NCBI RefSeq assembly: GCF_905220995.1
Contig: NZ_CAJNBJ010000001.1
Span: 558,001-622,000, forward strand
Origin: Nitrospira defluvii
Lineage (GTDB): Bacteria > Nitrospirota > Nitrospiria > Nitrospirales > Nitrospiraceae
Direction of reading: 5' to 3'
DNA length: 64,000 nt
A program made the position numbers and the translations under genes. Under the pieces are notes generated by a model. That model ran no database searches, had not been told where the DNA came from, and saw only the letters and a program-made list of their open reading frames with translations. Of this stretch, positions 25,711 to 34,624 are shown in pieces (the first letter of the stretch is position 1; every line of letters begins with the position of its first letter).

Positions 25711-25998
25711 CTATTGCCCCAGAGGAAAGAGACGAGCTGAATGATGGACGGTGAGGATATGCGCTTGTTGCCCCAGAAGGCGATACACAATACGGTACGA
25801 GCCCTGCACGACTTCGCGAATCTGTGGATCGGCAAGCTCGGGGACGATCCGCCCTGATTCGGGAAACAGGGTCAAGCGGTCCACGGCAGCCACAAGGCGC
25901 TGCGCCACCAATTGGGCTGCGTGAGGGGAATCTTGAGCAATGAATTGTTTGATCGCTTGAACGTCGGCAATAGCACGGCGAGTCCAGATGAGCGTCAT
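25711..25998 (-). CDS. ParE/RelE-family toxin
   Basis: 95 residues, full length for the family. The ParE-type N-terminus LIWTRRAIADVQAIKQFIAQ, the middle LTLFPESGRIVPELADPQIR and the core EVVQGSYRIVYRLLGQQAHI with LTVHHSARLFP are all present. ParE toxins block DNA gyrase; RelE toxins cut mRNA at the ribosome; sequence alone favours ParE-like. The start overlaps the stop of the antitoxin gene (ATGA), the usual order of antitoxin then toxin. Confidence 0.88.
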   Translation of the reverse strand: MTLIWTRRAIADVQAIKQFIAQDSPHAAQLVAQRLVAAVDRLTLFPESGRIVPELADPQIREVVQGSYRIVYRLLGQQAHILTVHHSARLFPLGQ

Positions 25999-26186
25999 CC
26001 GAGCAGTTGCCGAATAGCGTCCTGGTGGGGGACAGTCTCGCCGGCATTCGACTGACGGAGGCCTTCCTCTACCTTAGAGAGGAAACAAAGCCGTTCGATC
26101 GCATCTTCCAGCGTGGCATCGTCGGGTAACCGCTCGACTGCCTGAATAATCTTCTGCTTGGCGGATTGAGCACTCAAAGTCGGCAC
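25995..26186 (-). CDS. Antitoxin of the ParE-type module
   Basis: About 63 residues if translation begins at the GTG at 26184-26186, or 60 from a TTG at 26175-26177 that has AAGGGG 7 bp upstream. No good ATG exists, so a weak start may set the antitoxin level. The product (KQKIIQAVERLPDDATLEDA, then IERLCFLSKVEEGLRQSNAG) matches small helical antitoxins of ParE/RelE partners. The stop overlaps the toxin start. GTGGC/GCCAC arms around 26200-26215 upstream could be an operator. Confidence 0.75.
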   Translation of the reverse strand: MPTLSAQSAKQKIIQAVERLPDDATLEDAIERLCFLSKVEEGLRQSNAGETVPHQDAIRQLLG

Positions 26187-26331
26187 CCCTTCGTATGGTG
26201 GCACTCTAAGCCACTTGGAACATGTGGTCAACCAGTAAACAGAGACTCGGCAATCAGTCAGTCGCCAAGTTACCGGCCCATGGCTCCGATCTTCCCGGCA
26301 AGGACTCGAAAGCACGGTACGGTGGGTTTGC

Positions 26332-29013
26332 TCATTGTCCCTGCAGAGCTCCCACGATACCCGAAAAGTCGCCCTCGGTCGGCATCACAAACAGACAACG
26401 GCCACCGCTTCGAGAAGCCCAGATCGCCCCAATCGCTCGTTTGTCCTCGGCATCGATCCCGTCGAAGAGGTGCCTCCCCTTATATTCAACAGCTAGCGTA
26501 CGGCCATCCTTCAGTTGACACAGAAAATCCGGGTAGAACCAGTCCTTGGAGGTTTGCAGCCGGAATGACGTGGGTTTGCGAACCAGATTTCTCACCCAGA
26601 ACCTCACCTGGGGAAGTCCATCGAGAAACTGCGCACACTGAAACTCTTCTGTGACCCGCCCTTCGGCCGTCTTTTCCGTCAACTCACCGGGCTTGGGTCC
26701 GAAGTAATGCTTCTGAAACTGAAAGCCGCCCTCATACACGCGGCTCGGCTCATAGCCCATGGTCTTGAAATTAATCGTGCGCGCTTCGGTCACCGTGAGC
26801 GGTGAGTCGGATAGGAGCAGCATTTGAAATGACGCCTTCCGCTCACCTTCGCGATGTTCCTGAATACGCGCCGCAATTTCATCGCGGAGCCGGAATCGAT
26901 CGAGCGCCAGAATACCGATGTCCGCAATGCCATACTTCGCCGTCAGCCCACGAATAACCTTCCGAAGAAACTCTGCCGATTCCCCGACGGGAATGTCGTG
27001 GTGATCGATTTCCCGATCCAGCCAGGCGACGAGCCTTTCTACAGACCAGTCATCTTGACCGCTGAATTGAAACATCTGTTGGTGCAGCGTGCCGACAAAA
27101 TCGGCATCGCCGGTATCGCCCATGAGCGTCGTCTGGACGTCGCCCTTCTGTCCGACATCGATCACCCCAACCTTTCCATACGGACGAGCCAGCGGGTTAT
27201 ACGCCGCGGGCAACGACGCATCTTTCTCGCTCAATTTCCAGGGGTGTTCGAGCAAAAAGGTGCTTTCGAACTCGTACAGCATGCCGTTCTCGGCAAAGCA
27301 GAGCAGCGGCACAAGAAAGTCTACCTGCTGCTCATACGGCGACGGCTTTCTGGGCTTTCCGCTTCCGCCGAAAGCCCGTTCCGCTTGACTCACTGCCTCA
27401 ACGGCCACTTCCAGCATGGCTTTTGCTTCAGGCGTGCAGACACAACTCTTGACCCGGTCGGTATCATCCTGATCGAGCGGAACAACGATCGTGATCGTGC
27501 CCGCTGCGGCATCGATGCGTACCTTTCCCGCGAGCGCGGCTTCCTGCACTTGAGCAAGGGTTGGATCGATCTCGGTCGGTGCGAAGGTCACAGTCTGCGG
27601 TTGCACACTGAGCGGCAGCGTGCCTTGCGGCACGGAAAGAATGATCCGTTCGGCCTCTGCCTTCGTGAACCCATTGTGTTCCAACGCCTCGCGCAGTTCC
27701 GCCAACACCGTTGTAATCGAATCCGAGACAGAAAAGGCATAGGCGCAGTTCAGATCAGGATGTTGCTTCGCCTTGGCGTCCGGCAACCGAAGAATGCGCC
27801 CGACAATTTGCTCAATCGCCGTGGCCGACCAGGTTTCCTTCAAGCTGCAGAGCACAGAGGCAAAGGGGCAATCCCACCCCTCACGCAATTTCTCCACCGT
27901 GATGATCACCCGAACCTGGCACTTCGGCGAGGCAATATCCTTCACCCCTTTGAGTTCGTCGAGCCGGCCGACGGAGATCTTCACCTCGTCTTTGGAAAGC
28001 CCGAACTCGCGCACCAACCGGTCACGTAGCGGTTCACAGGCATCGACCCGCTCGGCCTGAATCAGGAGAATGGGACGGATATATTCGGCCGTCTGCTGCC
28101 CTTCCAGAACGGCGAGCTTTTCCAGATCGGCTCGAAGCGTGAGGGCTTCCGCCAGCAGTTGGTCCCGCTGACTTGGGTGTCGGGTGACAACCCGCAACGG
28201 CAACTTTACCATCTGCGCCGTTTTTAATTCCGCCGCCGAGACACGATGCAGGACGTTGGACGGAGTCTTCTCACGCGCCGGTGTCGCCGTAAACTCGACG
28301 ATGCACGAGGGCAAGACGTTGCCGAGCGTCGCAAAAGACAGGTCGGTCCGGGCATTGTGCGCCTCATCCACGATGACAATCGGTCGCCGAAGCCGTAGCG
28401 CGTTCACAAGAGACGGTTTGGGTTTCCCGTCCGCACCGGGAAAAAGATCCGCAAGGCGGTCGGGAGGAACGTTCATTACATGCTCGGAAAACGCGCCGTT
28501 CTGGTCATAGACCCTGCGCCCGGTCGTGTCCTCGACCCGGAACGATTGAATGGTGGAGACGATCACGACAGTCTGCCCATCCACAGCCGCCCGAGACAAA
28601 TGCAATGCCTCGTCAATGGTCACAACTTCGACCGCCCCACAGGCGAGTTCCAACGCCCGTCGGTATGGATGGCGCGGATCGCGTAGCGCATCCGCCGTTT
28701 GGTCCAGGATCGTATGACTCGGCACCAGCCAGAGTACAACTGCTCGCTCAGCCCGCATAAACTGGCGCTGAGCCAGCCCCACCGCATGACAGGCGAGCAA
28801 GGTCTTGCCGCCGCCGGTCGGCACCCGCAAACACACATAGGGCATGTCCGCCCCTAGCCCTGCAGCTGGAACCGGAATGTAGGGCGCGCCTTCACCAAAC
28901 CGACGCGTGACCTCCCGAAAGGCGGCATCCGGCTTCGTAGTCTGGGCAGTGAGGCGGAAGAAGTCCCGTAGCGACTCCAACACCCGCTCCTGGTAGTCCT
29001 TGAGCGTAATCAC
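26332..29013 (-). CDS. res: Type III restriction enzyme Res subunit (helicase-nuclease)
   Basis: 893 residues. SF2 helicase motifs: PTGGGKT (65-71, ATP binding), DEAH (216-219) and TATP (242-245), plus a QIVGRILRLP-type motif VI. The C-terminus has a PD-(D/E)xK nuclease: FYPDF (D829) followed by LAVEYKG (E843, K845). Res translocates or switches on DNA and cuts when two unmethylated sites recognised by Mod lie head to head. It is the last gene of the Mod-ORF6N-Res operon; its ATG overlaps the ORF6N stop. All key residues are intact. Confidence 0.92.
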   Translation of the reverse strand: MITLKDYQERVLESLRDFFRLTAQTTKPDAAFREVTRRFGEGAPYIPVPAAGLGADMPYVCLRVPTGGGKTLLACHAVGLAQRQFMRAERAVVLWLVPSHTILDQTADALRDPRHPYRRALELACGAVEVVTIDEALHLSRAAVDGQTVVIVSTIQSFRVEDTTGRRVYDQNGAFSEHVMNVPPDRLADLFPGADGKPKPSLVNALRLRRPIVIVDEAHNARTDLSFATLGNVLPSCIVEFTATPAREKTPSNVLHRVSAAELKTAQMVKLPLRVVTRHPSQRDQLLAEALTLRADLEKLAVLEGQQTAEYIRPILLIQAERVDACEPLRDRLVREFGLSKDEVKISVGRLDELKGVKDIASPKCQVRVIITVEKLREGWDCPFASVLCSLKETWSATAIEQIVGRILRLPDAKAKQHPDLNCAYAFSVSDSITTVLAELREALEHNGFTKAEAERIILSVPQGTLPLSVQPQTVTFAPTEIDPTLAQVQEAALAGKVRIDAAAGTITIVVPLDQDDTDRVKSCVCTPEAKAMLEVAVEAVSQAERAFGGSGKPRKPSPYEQQVDFLVPLLCFAENGMLYEFESTFLLEHPWKLSEKDASLPAAYNPLARPYGKVGVIDVGQKGDVQTTLMGDTGDADFVGTLHQQMFQFSGQDDWSVERLVAWLDREIDHHDIPVGESAEFLRKVIRGLTAKYGIADIGILALDRFRLRDEIAARIQEHREGERKASFQMLLLSDSPLTVTEARTINFKTMGYEPSRVYEGGFQFQKHYFGPKPGELTEKTAEGRVTEEFQCAQFLDGLPQVRFWVRNLVRKPTSFRLQTSKDWFYPDFLCQLKDGRTLAVEYKGRHLFDGIDAEDKRAIGAIWASRSGGRCLFVMPTEGDFSGIVGALQGQ

Positions 29014-29603
29014 GCCTTCCCCTTTGAGTGAAATCCGATCTGGCGTTTCGGGTCGTCCGGTGGAGGCTGCAACAGCGGCAACAGTTTCTCGTAGACATCG
29101 AGCAACGCCGAATCATGTTCAAGCAAGGTGCGATCGATCTCGGCCAACCGCTTCAGAATGGCTTGATTGGCAGCAACATGCTCTCGCAAACGGACGAACG
29201 CGCGCACCACAAAGATACTCATCTGAACCGCCCGCTCGCTTCGGAGAATGTTCGCGGCCATGACGGCACCATGCTCGGTGAACGCCCACGGGAGATAGCG
29301 CCGTCCGCCTCGAGAGCTAGTCGCAAATTGCGATGGGTTACCGTTATCCTCTTGAGTTGCACTGGTTTTCTGCCTTGAGGTCACAGTTTGTGACCTCAAA
29401 CACGATGTCTCCGATTTGGTTAGTTGGAACGCGAAGTCTTCAGGAAATCGGTCGGTGTTGCGCTTGACGGCCTGATTGAACGCTTTTGTCGTCACTCCAT
29501 AGAGCCGGGCTAAATCTGCATCGAGGATGACTCGTTGGTCCCTGGCCACGAGAATCAGCGGCTCCAAGGATTCATGAATAGAGGCGGGCTTTCGGGAAGG
29601 CAT
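29010..29603 (-). CDS. ORF6N-domain DNA-binding protein
   Basis: 197 residues. The first ~110 form an ORF6N domain: RDQRVILDADLARLYGVTTK, AFNQAVKRNTDRFPEDFAFQ, and WAFTEHGAVMAANILRSERA. The C-terminal part is helical (RLREHVAANQAILKRLAEID) and likely oligomerises. ORF6N is common in phage antirepressors but also sits inside restriction loci. Here it lies exactly between mod (2 bp gap) and res (4 bp overlap), so it is made with both subunits; a regulatory or DNA-specificity role is inferred. Confidence 0.85.
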   Translation of the reverse strand: MPSRKPASIHESLEPLILVARDQRVILDADLARLYGVTTKAFNQAVKRNTDRFPEDFAFQLTKSETSCLRSQTVTSRQKTSATQEDNGNPSQFATSSRGGRRYLPWAFTEHGAVMAANILRSERAVQMSIFVVRAFVRLREHVAANQAILKRLAEIDRTLLEHDSALLDVYEKLLPLLQPPPDDPKRQIGFHSKGKA

Positions 29604-29605
29604 AA

Positions 29606-31207
29606 TCAGCTCACCTTGATCTCATAGGGCGTCTGCCTGATCAGAATCCGCTCCGCCTGCAGCCGGTCTTTCCCAAGCAGGCAGCCAGCGCAATAGATCA
29701 CCTTCTGCCCGTCGAATTTCGGGAGCTGTGCCAAGACAGAACGCGTGAGCACGTTACCGCCTTGAGCACTCTTGTCGTCGAGTATGCCGTTGTAGAGCAG
29801 ATAGACCCCCACGCCGCAACACTCGCCGAGGAACGGCGACTTTGTCACCCGCCCGCGCGGCAACGGCTCGCCCGTTTCGGTGAAATAGACGTGTCGCGCG
29901 AGATCCGCAAAGCTCACAGTCTCACGGATCTTGCCGCTCTCATCGAACAGCGGCTCACCCAATTCACAATAACGAAACCCGCCGCCGAGACCCTCCACCT
30001 GCTCCCCCTTCGCATTCTTGTAGCCCTGAGCAACCCGCCGTACCCGTTCGGCGGTAATGTCGCGAGCGATCTTCGGCTCCATCTCCACAAGGATGAAGCG
30101 GCGGCCGCCACTGTCCTGTTTGTTCAATTGCAACACGGCCTGTCCTGTAGTTGCTGAGCCAGCGAAGGAGTCAAGGACAAGGTCCCCTGGCTGAGTGGCG
30201 ATTTGTAACACCCGCTCTAACAAGCGTGTCGGCTTCGGCGTGGAAAAGATAGCATCACCGCCAAAAAGACTTTTCAATTCAATACTTGCATCTTTGGCGG
30301 TTCCGAAATCTTCGTGCTTCCACCATGTGGTCGGCGTGAGCCCGTTAAGAATTTCATCGCGATATTTTTTTAACATTGGTCGGCCAGTGCCATTTTTCCC
30401 AAATGTAATGCGGCCATCGGCTAACCACGCTTTGAATTGCGTTTCGTTACAGCGCCAATAGCGACCCGGCGGAGGAGAAAATTTCTTGCCCGTCGGACCA
30501 GTAATCTCGAATTGACCCGCCGCATAGAACTTTCCAGCAGATAAGTTTTCAGACTTCCATGGGCCGCGCCAGTCATTGTCTGAGTTCTTGAATTTTGCAA
30601 GTTGCTCTTCACTCCGATTGAACTTTCCCACAGTCGCCCTATCAAAGTTCAGCGAGTACACGTAAATAAAATCGGTGGTCTCGGAAATATGCTTTGCCGT
30701 CTGATTCGCCGTATACGCAGTCTCCCAAGCCGCAACTGCAATACGGTTTCGAGGACCGAAGATCTCATCGAGTAATACGCAAAGATGGCCAGACTCATCC
30801 GATCCTATATTGACAAAAATAATGCCATCTTCCCGAAGAAACTGTCGTAGCAGCGCCAGCCTCGGATACATCATGCAGAGCCAGCGGTCGTGACGATCGA
30901 GCGTCTCGCCTTCCTTGCCTACAACCTTGCCGAGCCATTCACGAATGACCGGACTGTTCACATTGTCGTTATAGACCCAGCCCTCATTACCCGTGTTGTA
31001 CGGCGGGTCGATGTAGATGCACTTCACCTGGCCCGCGTAATAGGGCAGCAGCGCCTTGAGCGCCACGAGGTTGTCACCCTGCACAATGAGATTGCCGTTG
31101 CCCGGCTCGCCGCAGGCGAGATCAGGCACATCCTTCAGCAAGTGAAACGGCACCTGTTGGTGGTGATTCACCACCGCCTCTTTCCCGATCCAGTTCAGTG
31201 TGGGCAT
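29606..31207 (-). CDS. mod: Type III DNA methyltransferase Mod subunit
   Basis: 533 residues from the ATG at 31205-31207 (MPTLNWIGKEAVVNHHQQ), the usual N-terminus for this family. Catalytic DPPY is at 67-70 (IYIDPPYNTGNEG) and the SAM site FAGSATTG at 348-355, the order of beta-class N6-adenine methylases. The central ~200 residues between them form the target-recognition region and have no close motif. A promoter-like block shared with mntA begins 23 bp upstream of the start. Confidence 0.93.
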   Translation of the reverse strand: MPTLNWIGKEAVVNHHQQVPFHLLKDVPDLACGEPGNGNLIVQGDNLVALKALLPYYAGQVKCIYIDPPYNTGNEGWVYNDNVNSPVIREWLGKVVGKEGETLDRHDRWLCMMYPRLALLRQFLREDGIIFVNIGSDESGHLCVLLDEIFGPRNRIAVAAWETAYTANQTAKHISETTDFIYVYSLNFDRATVGKFNRSEEQLAKFKNSDNDWRGPWKSENLSAGKFYAAGQFEITGPTGKKFSPPPGRYWRCNETQFKAWLADGRITFGKNGTGRPMLKKYRDEILNGLTPTTWWKHEDFGTAKDASIELKSLFGGDAIFSTPKPTRLLERVLQIATQPGDLVLDSFAGSATTGQAVLQLNKQDSGGRRFILVEMEPKIARDITAERVRRVAQGYKNAKGEQVEGLGGGFRYCELGEPLFDESGKIRETVSFADLARHVYFTETGEPLPRGRVTKSPFLGECCGVGVYLLYNGILDDKSAQGGNVLTRSVLAQLPKFDGQKVIYCAGCLLGKDRLQAERILIRQTPYEIKVS

Positions 31208-31230
31208 AAGTTCCCGATGAGTAGACGCCG

Positions 31231-31264
31231 CTGAGGGATACCCTTTTCCATGAGGGAAATCAAC
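31231..31264 (-). promoter_or_regulatory. Promoter-like block upstream of mod (shared with mntA)
   Basis: On the minus strand the block reads TTGATT, a 17-bp spacer, TATCCC, then about 25 bp to the mod ATG. A palindrome AGGG-TAT-CCCT overlaps the -10 position. About 28 of 34 bases equal the block at 32261-32294 before mntA, at the same distance from the start codon. Confidence 0.6.
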
Positions 31265-31589
31265 GGGAGCGTCGGCCAATCGCCCTCAGAGCGACGAAGC
31301 GGTGAGCGGACGTTGCAGGCCATTGCGGCCGAGGTCCGATGGTGTGTGAGGCGGGAATCCGAGCAAGGCCTGACCGCCAGAGGCGGATCGGAATTCTCCA
31401 CATCTCATGCAGGGGCCTGGGAGAGCCGCCGCCGGAGTCCCGCCCACTACAGCAGCGAGGCAAGACTTCGTCAGACCGAAGCCGCCGGCTCGCCGCTCGT
31501 GGACCGGCCCGCTGTTTCAGCATGGCATGATAGAGGGGACATGACGCCCAGTAGGCCGTGTCCGGCAGAGGTGCGATACAGGAAGCGGC
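31265..31589. other. Intergenic region between mod and hepT
   Basis: About 325 bp of GC-rich sequence with no credible gene on either strand. There is a short CTTCG/CGAAG stem near 31468-31485 downstream of hepT. I see no insertion-sequence end or repeat copy in it. Confidence 0.4.
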
Positions 31590-31931
31590 TCAGGGCTGTT
31601 CCGGCGGAATATGCGGTTCGATCGCCGCGATCAGCGCAGGAACATCATGAAGGGTAATGTCCCAGACTCGCAACAGGTCGAGGCGAAAATAGTCGTGTGC
31701 GATGCGATGGCGCATGACGATCACCTGTTTCCAGGGGACTGCAGGCAACTTGGCCCTGGCTTCTTCAGAGACCTTGCCGGCAGCCTCTCCGATATTTTCC
31801 AGTGCCTTGGTAATCGCATGTTGATGCAGGCCGCTCTGCCGGAATTGCTCCCATGTCAGATCGGCACGGAATTCAATGACACGCCTTGCCGCGATCAGCA
31901 TATCGAGCAGATACGCATCATCCCGCCACAT
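31590..31931 (-). CDS. hepT: HepT-like HEPN ribonuclease toxin (DUF86)
   Basis: 113 residues, all alpha. The HEPN active site is [10 protein letters not shown]74, then four residues, H79 and Y81, matching the Rx4-6H rule of HepT toxins. The start overlaps the end of the mntA gene by 14 bp. HepT degrades RNA (tRNA in studied systems) unless AMPylated or bound by its MNT partner. Order here is antitoxin first, then toxin, as in most loci. Catalytic residues are intact, so the toxin should be active. Confidence 0.9.
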   Translation of the reverse strand: MWRDDAYLLDMLIAARRVIEFRADLTWEQFRQSGLHQHAITKALENIGEAAGKVSEEARAKLPAVPWKQVIVMRHRIAHDYFRLDLLRVWDITLHDVPALIAAIEPHIPPEQP

Positions 31932-32238
31932 AGATGGTTTCCATGTGAGTCAGAATGTGCCTTCGTCTGATGTAGTTCGGACTCTCGTCTATCAGTTGCT
32001 TCTCAACCAGATCGATCGGACGTCCCAACAATTCCCCGAGCTCCGCTTTCATATCGAGCATTTGCTCAAAACCCCAGTGGGTACCCGGCGCAAACGTCAC
32101 GAGGACATCCACATCACTGTCAGGCCGGAAATCGTCCCGTAGCACCGAGCCGAATAACGCCAGCTCGGCGATGCTCCATTTTCGGCAAAACGAAGTAACG
32201 CGGTCTTGCGGAACAGGGATTTGGATGTGTTTCCTCAT
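31918..32238 (-). CDS. mntA: MntA-like nucleotidyltransferase antitoxin
   Basis: 106 residues. The minimal nucleotidyltransferase motif is complete: [20 protein letters not shown] gives GS (30-31) and the DxD pair D42/D44. MNT antitoxins neutralise HepT by adenylylating the Tyr of its active site. The 14-bp overlap with hepT indicates tight coupling. Its promoter-like block (32261-32294) closely matches the one in front of the type III mod gene, so the two defence units may share control. Confidence 0.9.
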   Translation of the reverse strand: MRKHIQIPVPQDRVTSFCRKWSIAELALFGSVLRDDFRPDSDVDVLVTFAPGTHWGFEQMLDMKAELGELLGRPIDLVEKQLIDESPNYIRRRHILTHMETIYVAG

Positions 32239-32260
32239 GGTACACCCTGGATAGATTTAT

Positions 32261-32294
32261 CTGAGGGATACCCCTTCCAGGCAGGGAAATCAAC
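32261..32294 (-). promoter_or_regulatory. Promoter-like block upstream of mntA (shared with mod)
   Basis: Minus-strand TTGATT, 17-bp spacer with CCTGGAAGGGG, TATCCC, then 27 bp to the mntA ATG. The GGGG-TAT-CCCT near-palindrome covers the -10 position. The identical layout precedes mod at 31231-31264. Confidence 0.6.
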
Positions 32295-32364
32295 TGTGTA
32301 GGCATCTGTGCCTGCCTTCATTGCGGCACCCGGCTTCTCACTCCCCGCCCGGGAACAACCGGCC

Positions 32365-32416
32365 TATTCTTCACTGCGCGCATCGGAAGCGCACATTCTG
32401 ATCGTGCGCGTTCCGC
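32365..32416 (+). repeat. Hairpin repeat, second family (copy b)
   Basis: ATTCT/AGAAT arms enclose TCACTGCGCGCATCGGAAG, CACATTCTGATCGTG and CGCGTTCCGCGA. It matches the 25.6-kb copy closely in the centre while using different outer arms. It lies in the mntA/ispA divergent gap, upstream of ispA. Confidence 0.6.
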
Positions 32417-32462
32417 GACCTAGAATGCTCCCACCAAGCTCGCTCGTTCCTTCCCAGGTAGG

Positions 32463-32575
32463 GGCGGCACCCACAGGTGGCTCTACCGCGCGCATCGAGC
32501 GAGCACCGCCCTATATTTCAGCTGATGATTGTTCTTGGTGCGCACTCTGCGAGCGAGGAGCCGCTTGTGGGGGCA
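32463..32575 (+). repeat. Hairpin repeat, second family (copy c)
   Basis: CCCACA (32470-32475) with TGTGGG (32567-32572) and GGCTC (32479-32483) with GAGCC (32558-32562) make the outer stem; inner CGCGCGCATCGAGCGAGCAC faces GGTGCGCACTCTGCGAGCGA. The loop is longer than in other copies and includes ATTTCAGCTGATG. It sits 85 bp before the ispA ATG. Confidence 0.6.
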
Positions 32576-32586
32576 CCCCCTCTCAA

Positions 32587-32616
32587 TTGACACCCCTTTC
32601 ACCCTTTTGTTACTCT
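32587..32616 (+). promoter_or_regulatory. Candidate ispA promoter
   Basis: TTGACA at 32587-32592 is a consensus -35 box. About 17-18 bp later TTGTTACTCT gives a weak extended -10 (TG-T-TACTCT). The ispA start codon is 45 bp further. Confidence 0.4.
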
Positions 32617-32660
32617 CCGCCGGTTCGCATCCACTCATCATCAAGACTCTGTATTCATCC

Positions 32661-33551
32661 ATGAACATCAAGGACTACCTCGAACAGAATCGCCTGGCAG
32701 TCGACCGTTTTCTCGATCAGGTGAGCCCCCCTGCGACGACGCCGCCCACGACGCTCCACGAGAGCATGCGCTACAGTTTGATGGCGGGCGGCAAACGCGT
32801 CCGACCGATCCTCACCATAGCCGCAGCCGAAGCCGTCGGCACCACACCCCCTGGGCTGATGGCCGTGGCCTGTTCGCTGGAATTCATCCATACCTATTCT
32901 CTGATTCACGACGACCTGCCCTCCATGGACAACGACGACTTTCGCCGGGGCAAACCGACCAATCACAAGGTGTACGGCGAAGCGATGGCGATTCTGGCCG
33001 GCGACGCACTACTGACCATGGCCTTCGACCTCATCAGCCGGCCCGAGCTCATGAAGGGCTGTGACGCCATCCGGCAGGTACGCATCCTTCAGGAGCTGGC
33101 CTACGGATCCGGCAACATGGGCATGGTGGGCGGTCAGGTCTTCGACATTCAAGCCGAAAATCAGGACATCGATCTCCCCACGCTCCAGAACATTCACAAG
33201 CATAAGACCGGCATGCTGATCCGCGCCGCCGTGCGCATGGGCGCCATCGCCGCCGGGGCCAGGGATCGGCAGCTCGACGACATGACCGGGTACGCGGAGG
33301 ACATCGGCCTGGCCTTCCAGATCGCCGACGATGTGCTGAATGTCACCGGGACGCGCGAGGAGCTGGGCAAGAATCCCAATACCGATGCGGAGCGCGGGAA
33401 GAAGACCTATCCGACGTTTTATGGCGTCGAGGGCGCGCGCAAACTGGCGGACGATTGCGTGACCCGCGCCATCAGCCGGCTGGACACATTCGGGCCTTCA
33501 GCCGACCCGCTCCGCGAGATCGCGCGCTACATTACTGCGCGGAAAAACTGA
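32661..33551 (+). CDS. ispA: Farnesyl/geranyl(geranyl) diphosphate synthase
   Basis: 296 residues from the ATG at 32661. First Asp-rich motif DDLPSMD (84-90), GGKRVRP (43-49) and GDALLTMAFDLIS mark a short-chain trans-prenyl synthase. The second Asp-rich motif is DDVLN (223-227), with Asn where most enzymes have Asp; the fifth position is not the main metal ligand, so activity is probably kept. It builds C15/C20 diphosphates used for squalene/hopanoids, quinones and carotenoids, in line with hpnA and cruF-like genes downstream. Confidence 0.92.
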   Translation: MNIKDYLEQNRLAVDRFLDQVSPPATTPPTTLHESMRYSLMAGGKRVRPILTIAAAEAVGTTPPGLMAVACSLEFIHTYSLIHDDLPSMDNDDFRRGKPTNHKVYGEAMAILAGDALLTMAFDLISRPELMKGCDAIRQVRILQELAYGSGNMGMVGGQVFDIQAENQDIDLPTLQNIHKHKTGMLIRAAVRMGAIAAGARDRQLDDMTGYAEDIGLAFQIADDVLNVTGTREELGKNPNTDAERGKKTYPTFYGVEGARKLADDCVTRAISRLDTFGPSADPLREIARYITARKN

Positions 33552-33640
33552 AGAGCCAACAGCTGATAGCTTATGGCTGATAGTCTGACAGTTTCCCTTT
33601 CGGCCATCGGCCATCGCCCATTGGCCATCAGCTCTTCGTC
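33552..33640 (+). repeat. Low-complexity intergenic repeat (GCTGATGGC type)
   Basis: The gap between ispA and hpnA is built of imperfect units such as GCTGATAGC, GGCTGATAG, GGCCATCGGCCATCGCCCAT and TTGGCCATCAGC. Similar units fill 54600-54715 and occur near 23460-23490. No gene. Confidence 0.5.
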
Positions 33641-34624
33641 ATGAAAGCCCTCGTTACCGGAGCGACAGGATTTGTCGGCGGGGCCGTGGCACGCGCGCTG
33701 GTGAAGGCCGGCGTGAAAGTCCGGACGCTCTCCCGCAAGGGCGCCGATCTGCAGAACCTCGCCGGTCTTCCGGTCGAACAGGTGCACGGAGACCTCCGTG
33801 ACCGCGACTCCCTTCGCCAGGCCCTACGCGGCTGCCGGCAGCTCTATCACGTGGCGGCCCATTACGCCCTCTGGGCCAAAGATCCCGCCATCTTCTACGA
33901 TATCAATGTCACCGGCACGAGAACGCTGCTCGAAACGGCCCGCGAGGTCGGCATCGAACGGACGGTCTACTGCAGCACCATCGGCGCGATCGGCTTGCCG
34001 CCCGGTGGAGGGCTCGGCACGGAAGACACCCCGGTCTCGCTGGAACAGATGGCTGGCCATTACAAACGATCAAAATATCTCGCCGAGCAAGAAGTGCTGA
34101 AACTGGCGCGGGAAGGACTGCCGGTCGTCATCGTCAACCCCAGCGCACCGGTCGGCGAAGCAGACGTGAAGCCGACGCCCACCGGCCAAATCATCGTGGA
34201 CTTCATGCAGGGCCGGATGCCCGCATACATCGAGACGGGCATGAACCTGATCGATGTGGATGACGTCGCGCAGGGCCACCTGCTGGCGATGGAGAAAGGC
34301 CGTCAGGGTGAACGCTACATTCTCGGCCATACGAATCTGTTGCTGAACGAGGTCTTTCAGATCCTCAGCCGGATCACGGGCGTGAACGCGCCCTCCGTGA
34401 AACTGCCGCGACTGGCCATCCTGCCGCTGGCCTATGCAAATCAATGGATCTCGAACCTGACCGGTGTGCCACCCCGCATCCCGCTCGAAGGGGTGAAGAT
34501 GGCCAAGTACAAGATGCATTACGACTGTTCAAAGGCCATCCGCGAACTGGGCCTGCCCCAAACACCGGTTGACGTCGCGTTGGAGAAGGCGGTGCGGTGG
34601 TTTCGCGACCATGGCTACGCATGA
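33641..34624 (+). CDS. hpnA: Hopanoid-associated sugar epimerase/reductase HpnA
   Basis: 327 residues, an extended short-chain dehydrogenase. TGATGFVGG (6-14) binds NAD(P), CSTIGAIGLPPGG is the family-specific block, and the catalytic YxxxK is Y141/K145. The C-terminal SNLTGVPPRIPLEGVKMAKY segment is typical of HpnA. The gene clusters with hopanoid genes in many bacteria, though its exact substrate is still unclear. The TGA stop is followed within two bases by an inverted-arm repeat. Confidence 0.9.
   Translation: MKALVTGATGFVGGAVARALVKAGVKVRTLSRKGADLQNLAGLPVEQVHGDLRDRDSLRQALRGCRQLYHVAAHYALWAKDPAIFYDINVTGTRTLLETAREVGIERTVYCSTIGAIGLPPGGGLGTEDTPVSLEQMAGHYKRSKYLAEQEVLKLAREGLPVVIVNPSAPVGEADVKPTPTGQIIVDFMQGRMPAYIETGMNLIDVDDVAQGHLLAMEKGRQGERYILGHTNLLLNEVFQILSRITGVNAPSVKLPRLAILPLAYANQWISNLTGVPPRIPLEGVKMAKYKMHYDCSKAIRELGLPQTPVDVALEKAVRWFRDHGYA

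Noticed and set aside
31231-32294. Direct repeats as ends of an inserted hepT/mntA element
   Set aside because: Both repeats lie at the same distance from a start codon and have promoter geometry, so a shared control block is simpler. Insertion is kept only as an alternative.
32661-33551. Inactive IspA because of DDVLN instead of DDxxD
   Set aside because: Only the last position differs; the first motif and the two leading Asp residues are intact, so loss of function is not supported.
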